Assembly (NCBI GenBank): GCA_011316305.1
Contig: SAUG01000058.1
Location: 62,001-126,000, forward strand
Reading direction: 5' to 3'
Source: Rusavskia elegans
Lineage: Eukaryota; Ascomycota; Lecanoromycetes; Teloschistales; Teloschistaceae
DNA length: 64,000 nt
Part shown: positions 45,475-58,805 of the stretch, one piece after another
Layout of the letters: each line of letters starts with the position of its first letter
Numbering within the stretch: position 1 is the stretch's first letter
Made by a program: the position numbers and the translations under genes
The notes under the pieces: generated by a model
Told to the model about the DNA's origin: nothing
The model's database searches: none
Seen by the model: only the letters and a program-made list of their open reading frames with translations

Positions 45475-46395
45475 ATAGCGGCTTCGGTTTAGCGACTAGT
45501 TTAGTAAATAACTGCTCTGCTATCGCTTCTAGATTTTCTCGCCGGAATAGTATAAATTAGTTTGGATTTTGAAAATTAAAATCTATATTATTAAAGTTTA
45601 ATAGATAGTAGTATAGAGGAAAATAGTATAGGTTTTTAGATTAGAAAATAATAGAAATAATCTAGAAAACTTAGATATATATAAAGAAAGATTTTTATAA
45701 TAAATAATTAAAGAAATTTTTTAAATAATTAATATAATCTTCGAATAAATAACCGATTTTTATATTATTTCACGATAAAAACGTAAATAAAATTTATTAA
45801 AATACTTTCGGTAGTAGAATATATAGAATAAAATTCGCGTAATTTATTTTATATATAGTTTTATTTTTATAGAGTTCTATTTACTTTTATATTACCGTTT
45901 ATAATTTCCGAATTTTCTTTTATATCTATTTCTATATTTTCGCTAGCTTCTATATAATTTTCTATACTAGCTAGTTTTCTATTAGTTTTTGGATTTTTTT
46001 CGATATTAGTTCTATTAGTCTATTAGTATATCTCGGGACGAATAGCGTTAGTTATTTCCGAATATTTCTATAAATTTTCTAATCCGTATTTATTCGATTT
46101 TATAATATTTTTTCGTGTTAGAAATTTAAAACCGCTATTTATATTACGTATAAAAAGCTATTTTAAATATATTCATTTTTACTTAGATACTATCTAAATA
46201 CGCTTTTTTATTTATTTCTTCTATTATTTTATAGATATTAAAACGTCTTTTTTCTATTACTAATTATTTCGTTTTTCTATTTTTAAAATATTAAAAGCCT
46301 AAAAATAGTTTTTTAGATTTTTTATAAAATCTCGCTTCGTCCGGGTAAAAATAATACGGATTTATCGGACTATATTACTTCTATTATTAAAGCGG

Positions 46396-46612
46396 GATAT
46401 TTCTAGAACAATATACAATTATAGATCAAACGAAAGATATATTATAGAACTAACTTATATTCTAGAAAGGCTGGAATATAATCTAGTAATAAAAGAAGAA
46501 AAAAAACGGAAAAAGATTAAAATCCGATATACTAGCGACGCTTTAGCGACCAAGCGGCGAGATTCGTTTCTAAATATTTTAATTATATTTCTAGAATCTA
46601 TATAATACGTTT
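46396..46612 (+). repeat. Dispersed repeat, copy 1
   Basis: Matches 55,946-56,165 over about 217 bp in the same orientation, for instance around GATATATTATAGAACTAA and CTAGCGACGCTYTAGC. A plus-strand frame reads Lys/Glu-rich coil followed by ...SDALATKRRDSFLNIL, so it may be the 3' coding end of a transposon. The two copies differ mainly by transitions. Confidence 0.7.
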
Positions 46613-48350
46613 AACGTTTATAATTATCTTTTTTTTAGTAATATTATCTCCGATATTATAATATATCTATCTATATATTATATAATATATATTGAATAAA
46701 TCTATAAACTATATAGTTATCTATATAAATTAAAAAAGGTAAAAAAATAAAATTACTTTTTAACTATTATTATCATCGATCTCTATTTATATAAATTTAT
46801 ATTTTAGTTATATAGATATATAATGGAATAAAGATGAAAAAAAAATAATAATATTATAAATCGAATATAAATTTTCTAAAATTTATAACGTAATCCGATT
46901 TATATTATTACTATATTATAATATTAGCTAAATTAATTCTATAGCTTCACCTTAATATATATATTTAAAGAAATATATTATTTTTATAGATCTATACTAT
47001 ATTCGTATATCTATATATTTATAGTTTATAAATAATATTAAATAAAAGTTCTAATAAATATAATCCGATTTAAACCTAATATAAATATTCGAAAATTTGA
47101 AATAATAAATAAATATTTACAATAATTCGATTCCGACGCGCTAGCGATAATATAATAATATCTTACTTTGTAGAAATTTTGATTTTCTATATTTTATTTA
47201 TTCTAATAATTTATTTATTTATACGAATCTTTCTATTTTATATATATAAATATATCTCTTCTACTATATATTAAATCTTTATACTACGCGACTTGTAATT
47301 ATAGCGATATAAATTATCTTTATTTAGTCTTCGAATATTCGAAAAACTATTTTACTAATATTTATTTAAAGTATATAAAAAGATAGAAAAGAATTATCTA
47401 ATTATAAAATAGTATAACTCTTTCTATTATATTAGTTTAACGCTAACTATAATCGATATTTTAAATTATCGTTTTAACTATATAGTAAATAATAAACGCC
47501 TGCCGTTTTATTATCTAAAATAGAAAAGAACTTTTTTTAAATAATTATAAATTAATAAAAAAGCTAGTTTTAGATATTATAAATATTTTTAAATATATTC
47601 CGGCTTTTAATACGATATTTTATAATTTTATCTATAATTCCGATATACTAGAATAGTTTATAGAGACTTTAAATTTAATAATCTAACGTTTTTATATCTA
47701 TAAATATATTAATAAAAGTTTAGTCCGAGAGAATATAGTTATATAAAATAGATAAATTCTAGCGCTTCCAAGCTATATTTTTTCCCTCTAGCTTTAGTTT
47801 TCTACGCGACTTCGGTTTATTATTACTATTTCTATTTATCTTTTACTCGTATCGCGAAAGTTCTATCCTGCCGGTAGTATCTAGGCCTCTACTTTTTAAA
47901 GTAGATACTACTAATATCCCGGTAGTAGTTTCGATATCTATAGCTATATTACGCTCGGCGGTAGTAGATCTGGATTTTCTAGATATAATCTATAATTTTC
48001 TAAACGAAGTAGCAAATTACTAATATATTATTATAAAATCGAGTAATATCTTTCGGATTATAGTACTTCCGATAATAGAACGATATAAATATTATACATT
48101 TCTTTCTAATATCGTCTATAAAATTTTAGATAATAGAATATTTAAATCTATTTAGATTCGAACGTCTATAATAGGATATTCGACGCTAATAATCGAGTAA
48201 CCTATATCGGCTATTATCGAAATTTTTTTATATAAAATAATACTTCTATTTTTAACGCTTTTAAATAGATTCTACGCCTTCGATAATTTTAATAATAATA
48301 AATTATATCGAGTTATCCTTCCGCGTATTATAAAAAAAGAAATTTTATTA

Positions 48351-48422
48351 TCTATCGCTCTATTATAGTTTCTATTAACTTTTTTATCTATCGTTCTATT
48401 ATAGTTTCTATTTATTTTTTTA
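48351..48422. repeat. 36-bp tandem duplication
   Basis: Two adjacent units starting at 48,351 and 48,387, each TCTATCGYTCTATTATAG followed by TTTCTATTWA and a T run. Confidence 0.65.
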
Positions 48423-48992
48423 TATATAGTTTCGAAGGCGCCGGAAGTATCCGGATTCTGATTTCTAAAAATTAGAACTATCGGTACCTCGGCTTTTTAG
48501 ACGATCTTTTCGGTAAATAGTCTAATATTCTTTAATATCTTTAATTCGATCTATAAATTTCTATAGACTATCTTTTTAATAGTATTAAAAGTAATTATTT
48601 TTTCTATACTATCTCCCCCGTCTATTATAGATTAGAAAGATAGCCCGGAATAGAAATTTACTATAAAACTAAATCGATTATATTAACGTAGATATTAAAA
48701 AATAAAAATACACGACCTATATTATAGTAAATAAAAATCCAGGTATTATAGACTCTATAGCGTAATTTAAATAAAATTCATTAACTATAAAAATCTATTT
48801 CCAAATATATATATAATATATATATTCTATAAACGCCTAATGATTATAATTAAAGTTTATTTCTATTAAATTCTATTTTTTTTTAATATATTCCAGTTTA
48901 CGCTTTTTTATTAAAAGATTATTTTAATTATATACTTCGATAAATTTCTAACTATTTTTAAAATTTTATTATAGCTACTAGGAATTATATTC

Positions 48993-50059
48993 TAGACTGG
49001 CCGGTTCGGATCGAATTTCCGTCGAATTGTCGAATATTCGATCCGATTTTAGTAATCCGATCCGGGTTTAATCTATTAAGCGGTCGGGTCGGATTATAGA
49101 TTTTAATCCGACTTTTAAATCGGGTTATAGACTTTAATCTAAAACTCCGATCTAGAAATCTAATCTAATTCGATTTATAATTAAATTCGATAATTAAATA
49201 TAAAAGTAATTACAAAAAATATAAAATAGTAATATATTCTATTTAATACTAGTTTTTATAGTAATTATCTCTAAATATTAGCTTATATACTAGTATTATA
49301 TAAATAGTATTATTATTTTTTAAATAATTCTATAGATATATATTTTTTTTCTCGAATTGTTAATTTTTTAGAATTTATTATTAACTAGCTATTATTATCT
49401 TTCCGGCTATATCCCTAGATTTTATATTAACTCTTTAATTAACTAGATATTCTTTTACTAAATAGTAATACGTTTTATATAGATTACGGCTAGTTAATAA
49501 TTTAAAAAAAATAAATATAGTCGAATATATATAATAATATAGTAAGATAATATATTTATATATTAGAAAAGTAGTTATATATTCTTTTATCGTATTCTAT
49601 AAAGCTGCTAATACTATATTTTATATTCTATCGATTTCTCTATTTATATTTATAGTAGCGATATCGGTTAGGATTTTATAATATAATCTAGCAAAAGGTA
49701 TTTTAAAAATAAAAAGTTCGAAGCCTTTTTAATATCTACAGATTTCTCGCAAAGCGACGGTTTTAAATTTCTATTTATATTTTTTTCGATAGAATATTAG
49801 CTAGACTGTTCGGAATATATTATCCTAGAATATTATCGATACTATAACTATTAGGAATATCTAAAGTCTTTAGTATATCGTTAGAAAAAAAGAGAGATTT
49901 ATAGATAGTATAACGTAGAAAAAAATTTATATTTTAAAACTAAAATTATACTTTTATATACGATTTTAACGTTTTAACGGATTAAACCCGGGTACCCGAT
50001 CCCGACTCGGGTTCGAATCGAGTCGAACTATAAAAAAACCCGACCCGACGGCCAATCTA
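48993..50059. mobile_element. hAT-like TIR element, copy C (1,067 bp)
   Basis: Starts TAGACTGGCCGG and ends CCGACGGCCAATCTA. It is flanked by TTATATTC (48,985-48,992) and TTATATTT (50,060-50,067), an 8-bp duplication with one transition. Its interior aligns by eye with copy A but lacks a few hundred bases present there. It is inserted at the 3' side of the minus-strand Gypsy relic. No coding frame. Confidence 0.88.
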
Positions 50060-50474
50060 TTATATTTCTTTATTTAACTAGTCTATTTAATTAGATATTC
50101 CGCCTTTAACTCTTCGCCTTTTTTAGATTTTATAAATTTTTTATCTAAGATAGCTTTTACCTCCTATTTTTCTTTTTTATTAACAAGATCCGGTAGTAAA
50201 TACTCTAGAAAATCGTTACTTTAATAGCGATAGAACTTTTTTAATAAAGATATATAAAAGGTATTATAGATTTTTAATTTAATTAGAAAAACTATTTAAT
50301 AAATCTAAGAATCTATATATTTCGAAATCTGATATAGATTTATAAATTTAGAAATAATCTTTTTTAATTATTTAAAATTTAGGTTTTTTATAGATAATAG
50401 TATTAAATCGTCAACTTTATATTCTATCGGTTAATATTTTTTATTATAGTATTTAATTTAGTTTATTTAAATTT

Positions 50475-50493
50475 TATTCTAATTTATATATAT
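50475..50493. repeat. 19-bp target-site duplication, left
   Basis: TATTCTAATTTATATATAT, identical to 50,913-50,931; flanks the SINE-like insertion. Confidence 0.88.
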
Positions 50494-50912
50494 GCGATTA
50501 ATCATTCGGATTTTGATTTTAGTCTTTCACGATTCTAACGCTAGAAGCGCTAAACCGATCAGATTACGCAATTATTTGGTATTTAAATATTTTACCGAGA
50601 ACTCGAATTAAAGACTCCCGAAGGAACTAGATCTGAACTAAAACCTAAAGGGAAACCGTAATCTATTTAACCTTATTAATTAATTTAATTAAGTTCGATC
50701 GATCGGGTTAGGCCGAGACGATCTACTATCTAGTCTTTCTATATTTTAAACTCTATAAAAATCGATTTAGTCGATAGAAAAAACTTAAATATTAGGTTAG
50801 CCTTCGAGGGATTTAAACCCCCGACCCGCTAGATTAACTCCGTTAACTCCGAAATAGAGCGCGGATCCGTTGGGTCTCCAGGTCACGCAGCGTTACCACT
50901 GCGCCACCAGGC
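50494..50912 (-). mobile_element. tRNA-headed SINE-like element (419 bp)
   Basis: On the minus strand it begins GCCTGGTGGCGCAGTGGTAA at 50,912. It holds a perfect pol III box A (TGGCGCAGTGG, 50,896-50,906) and a box B-like GGTTTAAATCC (50,809-50,819), which looks like GGTTCGAATCC after C-to-T changes. The tRNA-like part is about 110 nt and does not fold as a normal tRNA; about 310 nt of unrelated body follow. There is no poly-A tail. It is flanked by perfect 19-bp direct repeats, as expected from target-primed reverse transcription. CpA and TpG are clearly present in it (mostly in the head) although almost absent outside, so it is younger than the RIP of its host or escaped it. I recognise no named fungal SINE in it. 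Confidence 0.82.
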
Positions 50913-50931
50913 TATTCTAATTTATATATAT
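50913..50931. repeat. 19-bp target-site duplication, right
   Basis: Identical to 50,475-50,493; directly abuts the tRNA-like head of the SINE-like element. Confidence 0.88.
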
Positions 50932-53900
50932 TAATTTATATATCTTTTATTAATTTATAACTTTTTTTTTAACTACTAGTATTTTTATTTTTACTATCTT
51001 TTTTTCTATAATATTATTTTTAATACCTTCGAACGTTTTATCTAGATTATAGCCTATAAACGCTTCGAAAAAAGATATTTTTATAATATTATATTCGCTA
51101 TTATTATAGATAAATTTCGTTAAAAGTAGAAATTTAGTCTAGTTTTTTTATTTATTATAAATATATATCTTTAGATAAATTTTTAGTAATTAATTTTATT
51201 TTTTAGTTTATCTATCTATTTAAAAATAAAATATAATATTTAAATAATATTTAATATTTAGATAATAGTAGACTTTCGACCAGAATTCGCTAATAAAAAA
51301 TATTTTTTTATTACTAATAATTCTATTAGAAATAAATTCTTTATACTAAAGTTTATTAATAATAAATTCCATATAATTCTTCGCGTTAATTATTTCACGA
51401 TAAAGGATATACTTTACTATATTAGTAAATCGATTAACGACTATAAATACTAAATCTATTATATTTCGAAAATATTAAATAGATAGTAATTTAGTAATAA
51501 AATCTATTACTATATCCTTTTATAGTTATATAAAATTTAAAGGATTTTAAAACTTTTTATATAATTTATATCTATTGATTTTAATTTATTAATAGATATT
51601 ATATATTTCTATTTTTTTCTATTATATTTATATAAATTCGACTAGCTATAGCTATAATAAATAAACGATAAAACTCGCTAATATCAAAAATATCTAGCTA
51701 TAGAATTATTATAGTATTTTATTAAAAATTTTATATATAATATTTTATCTTCGGATATATATAAAGATCTTTTATAAAAAAAAAAACCAGTTTTTATTTT
51801 TATATTCTATAGCCCGGCTTTTTTTTCGATTTATACTAGTTAGTTTATATATATTTCTATAAATCGGTAGTTCGATTTTAAAACTAGATAAATATATTCC
51901 GTATCTTAAAAGTTATTTTACTATAAGCCGTTTTATCAATAGCAGCCTTTTATACTATTCAATATAGAATATCTAGGCTATAGTATATATTTCTAGTAAT
52001 AGAATTTATTTTATTATTATATCTTCTATCGAGAATAGTTATTATTAATCTATTACTACTATAATAGCAATCTAATATATCCGGATATAATTTCGATATA
52101 TAATATATATTATATTTTTTTATTAATAGTAAAAGGTTAATTCTATTATTTTTAGAATTTTTAGATTCTATAGAAGATTTTTTAGACCCTTTCGTTATAC
52201 GCCTGTATAAAACGTAATTAACTCGAATCGTTTATAATAAAGACGGTTTATTATTAGATTTCTAGCTAGTAAGATTTAGCTTTTACTAAAATATAAATAA
52301 TATTATTTAGATTTAAAAATTAATATCTTTATAATCTGATCTTCTAGATAGTAGATTAGCTAGATTTATCTTTTCTAGATAATAGAAAATATTAAAATCT
52401 ATAGCAGCTAACTTAATAATCTAGCGATATTAATAAATATTAAGTTTTTTAACTTTTATAAAATCCCGGAAGTTATTATAATCTATCTAGATCTTTACTA
52501 TATATTTCGCGCCTTTAAAATAATATTTCTATATTTTAAAAACTTTAATAATAGTAAGTAATTTACTATAATATATTTTATAATTATACTCGATAGAAAT
52601 TATTTTCTTTAACTAAAATATAACTAGATACTAGTAAGTACTTTTATTAGATTAAAGAATAATTCTAGCTAATCTAGTTCTAGAAATATTAGTTTTAATA
52701 TAGATTTCTTTTTCCGGATTAAATACTATAATATCCCGATAGTATCGAAAGTATATTTTATTTTTTCGAAAGCCTTTTAGATTTTAATAGTCTAGTAAAA
52801 CGGTTCTGACTTTTTTCCGATAATATTTCCTATAAATAAACTCGTTAAAAGCGCTATAATCCGAAAATATTAATAAATAAAGCGCCGATAAAAATTTATA
52901 AATTTTAAAAAAATCTATATTTTCCGGTAAATTTTTAGAACAGGTTATTTTTCAAAAGTTACTATTGATTATATAATCTATTAATATATCTTCTATAAAT
53001 ATTATAAATTCTAAATACTCTATACTTTTAATATTAAAAATATTTTTTTTAAAATTGAAATATAGCTATATATTATAAAGTTTATAAATTATTTACCGGA
53101 TATAATTTTAATATTTCTTTTCCGAATTAGAAAAGATTAGTATATTAGCTAGATAGACTATATAGTAACTATTAACTAGTTTTACTAAAATTCTATTTAT
53201 ATAAATTTAGAATATTATAGATATATTAGTAAAACCGAAAGATATAATAAAGTATTTAAAATATTTATATTTTATATAAAATACGGTTTTCTATTTATTA
53301 TTTTTTTTAATCCGAATTTAATAGTAGACGTTTTTAATATTATATTTAAAAAAGTATTTTATCTTTGATAATCGATCTAGAATATTAGAAATGAAAGGTA
53401 AAAGATAATAGTTTTTAATTATTATTTTATTAAAACCTCTATAGTCGATATATATACGAAAACTACTATCTTTCTTTAATATAAAAAGGATAGAAATTTC
53501 TATAGAAAACGTTAAATAATGGATCCAATCTTTTTTTTAAAGTATTATCTAAATATTTATTAAGTTTATCGAGTTTATATTGAAATAAACTATAGATTAG
53601 ATTATATAATGGATTTTATCTATCTAGTTCGATTATATAATCGGTATTTTTAAACGGTAGTAAAAAATTTACTAAATATATATTATAAACTTCGATTTTT
53701 TTATATATTAGTTCCGGAATCGGCTCGGACTGTTATATATCTTTATCGTTTTTATTTATATCGCTATTAATACCTGCCTATATAACGATATCGTTATTAG
53801 AAATCGTATATACGACGGTAATCGATATTATATATATTAATATATACTTTGCGGCCTATAATATATAAATAAAGACTATCGATAAATTAATATTAAAATA

Positions 53901-55945
53901 AATTAACCGTTTTCTATCTATCTAATTATTTTATATTATTTTATTATAGATAGAAAATCGCTATTACTTTAACTTTAGATCTATTACTATATATATTTAA
54001 TATAAAATTCGTATATCTAAAAAGATATTATATTTATCGATTATATCTAAAATATAGAATTATAATATATATATTTCCTAAAACATTCAACTATCTATTA
54101 TTATCTAGTTTAAATTATATATTCTATAGTAGATAACGCGCTAACTTCTAATCTATTAAAAATAGAATTTTTCTATTTTTTAAATAGATTCTAGGTCGTA
54201 TTAAATAATAAAAGATTAAAAAACGATATTAATCTAGAAATTTAGATCTAGAAATATTTTAGTTCTACTATATCTTTTCGCTAGTAACTCGATAAATACT
54301 TTTATTAGAAAACGATTTCTTATTTTAATTTATTTATTTTAAACTATTATCGAAGCTATAATAGACTTTTTTGGTTTTTTAACTAATTAATATTACTAGA
54401 ATTACCTTTCGTTATATTAACGATAGGTTTTTTTTAAAAATCTATTACTACTACTATAAAAATTATTAGATCCCCGATTATTTTAATTTTAGTTCTAGTT
54501 TTTAGAATAACTCTAAAAATAATAATCTATTTTACTATAAATAAAGTATATACTAGATTTATTATTTAATTTATATATTTTAGAATTATTATTACTAATA
54601 TTAGAAGTATTTCTTTTACCGATACTATTCTAACTATTTTATAATTAATCTTTCCGGTTTCGATTCTCGAATCTTCGAAAATTCCCTTTATTATACGGAA
54701 ACGGATAAAATCTATTAATAGAAAAATTCTATTACTAATCCGGTATTACTTTATCTATATTTTTCTATTAGATAGTCTAAACTATTTTTATATTACGGCC
54801 GAAATCTTTTAATTTCGCGTTTTAAGCGTATATAGTATACTATAATTCTAGATAAATTTTTTTAAAAAAAAAGATCGAATATTATTTTTTTAATAAAAGA
54901 AGTAGCTAGACTTTTAATAATATAAAGAAATTATAGAATTTTAGAATATTCTAGACTTTATTCTAGATTAAATAAAGATATCTTATTATAATATCTAATA
55001 AACGAAATTTAAAATCGATAGTAAAATTTAAAAGAAAATCTATAAATTTATTCTACAATATACTATTAAAGATATCTTTATTAATAAATAATATCTTTTT
55101 TTCAAGCTACCGGTTTAATTTCTAGCCTTTAATAAAATTCTAGGCCTATCGAATTTAATCTAAATAGATAGATAAAGAGTCGGATTTATAGAATTAATTT
55201 CTATAAAATTTAATCTATTTATAATATCTTTTAAAAATTATCTTATTACTATATTTTTTAGGCTCTTTAATTTTAAACTTTAATAAATTTTAAAGCGCTC
55301 GCGAATATCTGATAGCTAGTTTAAAAGAAAGTTAGTTATTATTTAAAATATAATTCAGATTTATTATATAAGAAGTTTCTATTTTATAATATATTTTTAA
55401 AAGAATTTTTTTCTTTACTACTATTTAAATTTCTAAAGTTTAAAACTTTTTATTATTATTAGAATTATCGCTATTATTTCTACTATTATTTAGATTATAT
55501 ATATTATTATTACTATTAGATAGCTAACCGGAATTAGATTTTCTAAAAGAAAAAATTTAAAAAAAAATACTTTTATTAGACTATAACTAATTATTAGATA
55601 GCTACTATTAATAGATTTAGCCGCCGGAAATAATATAGTTACCCGATATACTAGTAATAAAATAACTATAAAATTCCGATTAGATTTTCTAAATAATAGA
55701 AAATAATCTAGAGTTTTTTTTATTAGATATCTTCGGTATAGACGGATTATATTTATTAGATTAATTTATAATATCTATAATCCGCGAATTAATAGTTTTA
55801 GCGTTAGATTAATATAGTTTTATCTAATATATCTTATTATAACTATAACTACTATAAGTACTACGTATCGATATCGATATAATTATACTATAATTAATAT
55901 ACCGAACTAAATACGTTTAAATAAAAAATTAAAACTATTAATATA

Positions 55946-56165
55946 GAGTATTTCTAAAAAAGTATATAATTATAGACTAGATAAAAGATATATTATAGAA
56001 CTAATTTATATTCTAGAAAAACTAGAATATAACCTAATAATAAAGGAAAGGAAAAAATGAAAAAGAATCGAAATCCGATACGCTAGCGACGCTCTAGCAA
56101 CCAGGCGGCAAGCTTCGTTTCTAAACGTCCTAATTATATTTCCAGGGCCTATATAACGCGTTTGG
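55946..56165 (+). repeat. Dispersed repeat, copy 2
   Basis: Second copy of the repeat at 46,396-46,612. It is less RIP-altered (keeps CCAGGCGGCAAGC where copy 1 has CCAAGCGGCGAGA). Same orientation, 9.5 kb apart. They could be LTRs or transposon 3' ends; neither is shown. Confidence 0.7.
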
Positions 56166-57800
56166 AAATATATAATTTAATAATAGAATAAATAATATCT
56201 ATTTTTAAAAGTTAATAGATATAAAATAATATATAAAATAATCTAGCTATTTTATATTCTAAAATATTGAGTAAAGCGAGATATTTAACGTTTATTTATA
56301 TAATAATAACGCGTTTTATATAGATATATATAAGAATTAAAATTAAAATATATTAGAAAATATTATAATCGTTATTAAAACTAATATATACTTTAGAATT
56401 ATATAATTAAAATAGTATCGGATATTCTTTTTAACGTTTTTACTACTAGCTTTTAAAATTTTAGACAATTAGATTAGAGTTTTAAATTTTCTATAATCTT
56501 TCGAATTAAATATAGAAAAGAAATACGTAATATTAATAAATTAATAATTTTTTATATTTTTTTAATATCGCGAAATATAGCTATTAAAGTTATTAAAAAT
56601 TTAATTTTTATAAAATAATTTATAGAATAAAGTAAAGCGTAGAAATTTCTATTACTAGTTATTAGTTTTCGAATATATAGATTATTTAAAGTTAACTTTC
56701 TATTTAGAAAATATATTTAGATTTTTATATATATATTTTCTTTTAGAATTTTAATAGATATTTTATTAGCTTTTTTAATTTCTAATATTAGATTTCTATA
56801 ATCTATATTTATTATTTTTATAGATATTAAAGTTTTATCTTTTTTATTTTAAAAAGCGCGGGCTATAGTAGAAGATTTTAAAAATAGATAATTTCTACCC
56901 GTTATAGGATAGATTATAAACTACTTATATTAAAAGATTTTTAAATAAAATGAAATAGATTAAATCTATATACTACTAATACTAGCGGCGGTAATATTAG
57001 ACGCTAGATTTAATATTATTAGCTTATTAACTATTTCTACTACGAAAATTATTATTTTTTATAATGAATAAATATTCGGAATAATAGATATATTAAATAC
57101 GCTTTATACTACGATAGAGATTCGAATTATAGTTATAACGTTTAAAAGTAGTAAAAAGCTTTTATTATATAAAATAAAACGCGAGATATTAACTAGTTTT
57201 AAAATATTAAATAATCGAATCGTAGTAGATTAAGCCGCCTAATTAGTTTTTAAAGTAAACGTAAAAGGAAAAACGATTATTCTACTAATTCTCGTATAAT
57301 CGCTTTATAAAATTATTAAAATAGCTATACCGAATATAGATAAAAATTAAATAGAATAGAAGATATAGACTATAAAGTTTATAATCGAACTATTATTAGT
57401 TTAAAAAAATAGCCTATCTATAAAATTATATCTAAAAACTAAAAAAAAGATATAGAAAAATAACGTAGATAGTAGATGATTTTAAAAAAATGAATTATAT
57501 TTTTATATTATAATATATCGAAAAATTTCATACGATATATAGATATATTAAAAGTATCTATATTTCTATCTATATTATTAAAAACGGAATATTTTTTAAT
57601 ATATAAAATTAGATTCTAAATTCTATAGAAAATCATTCGAATTAGATTAATATCGATAATAAAGAGGCGAGATATAGTGAATAGTACTATTATATTTAAT
57701 TATAAAACTAATAATTTATGGTTTTTAAATTCGAAACTTTAATTACTATAATTAATAGTAAGAAATTTATAATTTTAGAGATTTCCGCCGAGTAACTATA
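56166..57800. other. Degraded repeat sequence of unknown class
   Basis: 1.6 kb of RIP-altered DNA upstream of a plus-strand integrase-like relic. It may be the 5' part of the same element, but I cannot read a domain in it. Confidence 0.4.
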
Positions 57801-57829
57801 GATTTTAAAAATAGAAAGCGAAGCTATAT

Positions 57830-58330
57830 AAAGTTTTTATTAATAGCTATAGATCTTTATAACTATATAATCTATGTAAATTTAAATTATTGATTATTTG
57901 AAAAATATATAATATTATATTAATATATACTATTATAGTAAAACTTTATATATTTTCGATTATTAATCGAGAAATAATTATAATATTAAAATCATTTATC
58001 GATAGAATTACCGTAAATAGCTATATTAATATACCGTGATATTTAATTATTATTATCCTATTAGAGAGAAAAATTAACTTTTAATAATCGTTTTATAAAA
58101 TATTATATATATTAATTATAGTTTAAATCCATAGAAATCTAGTTTTCTACCGATATATAATAATAAAAGATATCGAAAATCGAAATAATAGTTAGATTAA
58201 ACTATCCGGCCCGATATATTAATAGGATATTTATCTCGATTCTAATTCTTTCCTCGATAAGTAAATATTAGATAAAGATATTTAGAGGACGATCTACGCC
58301 TACTATTTTATGAAAGAGCGATTTAATATT
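57830..58330 (+). mobile_element. Ty3/Gypsy-type integrase relic (plus strand)
   Basis: Plus-strand text with stops reads ...FLLIAIDLYNYIIYVNLN..., then REKLTFNNRFIKYYIY and IEIxFSTDI. Position by position this resembles the integrase blocks VIVDRLTKxxHxIP, ISDRGxxFxSxFW and LSTAYHPQTDG. It is opposite in orientation to the Gypsy relic at 50-56 kb, so it is a second element. TIR copy D is inserted just after it. The match is by eye and degenerate. Confidence 0.45.
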
Positions 58331-58410
58331 TGTATCCCTGCCGATACGGCCTATTTCTCTATTAGAGAAGAACAATTTAAAATAATCGAAATAAAATAGA
58401 ATATAATTAG

Positions 58411-58805
58411 TAGACCGGTCGGTTCGGATCGGATTCCCGTCGAATCGTCGGATATCCGATCCGATTTTAGTAACCCGATCCGGACCCGATCCGATAATAT
58501 AATATATTTAATATATAATTATTTTAATAATTAAATAAAGATAATATATCTAGGTTTTATATTTAGTTTTACTACGGACTTTCTAGCTAGCGTAGTTAAT
58601 TAATTAGAAATTTTTAATAAATTCGTATAAAAGTTATACTAGCTTTGTACTTTTATACTAGAACTTAGCGGTTTTAGCGGATCGGATCTGATTATAATTC
58701 AAAACCCGAAATTTAATCGGATCGGGTTGCGTTTTAGTCTAATCCGATTCGGATCGGGTCGGGTTAACCAACCCGGATTCGAAATTCGACCCGACGGCCA
58801 GTCTA
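58411..58805. mobile_element. hAT-like TIR element, copy D (395 bp)
   Basis: Starts TAGACCGGTCGG and ends CCGACGGCCAGTCTA. Flanks ATAATTAG (58,403-58,410) and ATAATGAA (58,806-58,813) agree over five of eight bases, so the duplication is decayed. Internally it is close to copy B: a short non-coding form. Confidence 0.85.

Larger units (their letters stand above)
45483..48984. other. Degraded repeat sequence of unknown class
   Basis: 3.5 kb of RIP-altered DNA between TIR copies B and C. It contains one copy of a dispersed 217-bp repeat (46,396-46,612) and a 36-bp tandem pair (48,351-48,422). No identifiable coding relic. Confidence 0.45.
50068..55945 (-). mobile_element. Ty3/Gypsy retrotransposon relic (pol, minus strand), RIP-degraded
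   Basis: Bounds are approximate; no LTRs found. On the minus strand the reverse transcriptase reads SILFIKKK..FRIYIDYRGFNK then IIIKNYYLLPF (53,385-53,495). The active-site box follows at 53,130-53,161 as VYLANILIFS, in the place of VYLDDILIFS. The integrase core follows downstream at about 51,265-51,462 (VVNRFTNIVKYI...FISEFWSKVYY), and a post-integrase motif near 50,230-50,265 reads NTFYISLLKKF (HNVFHVSLLEPY in intact elements). The order RT then integrase is that of Ty3/Gypsy. Many stops interrupt all frames, so it is dead. Gag would lie towards 55.5 kb. The SINE-like element at 50,494-50,912 is inserted within it. Confidence 0.82.

Noticed and set aside
50801..50912. tRNA-like sequence as a functional tRNA gene
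   Set aside because: The acceptor and variable regions do not pair as a tRNA, box B is mutated, and it lies at the end of a 419-bp insert with target duplications.
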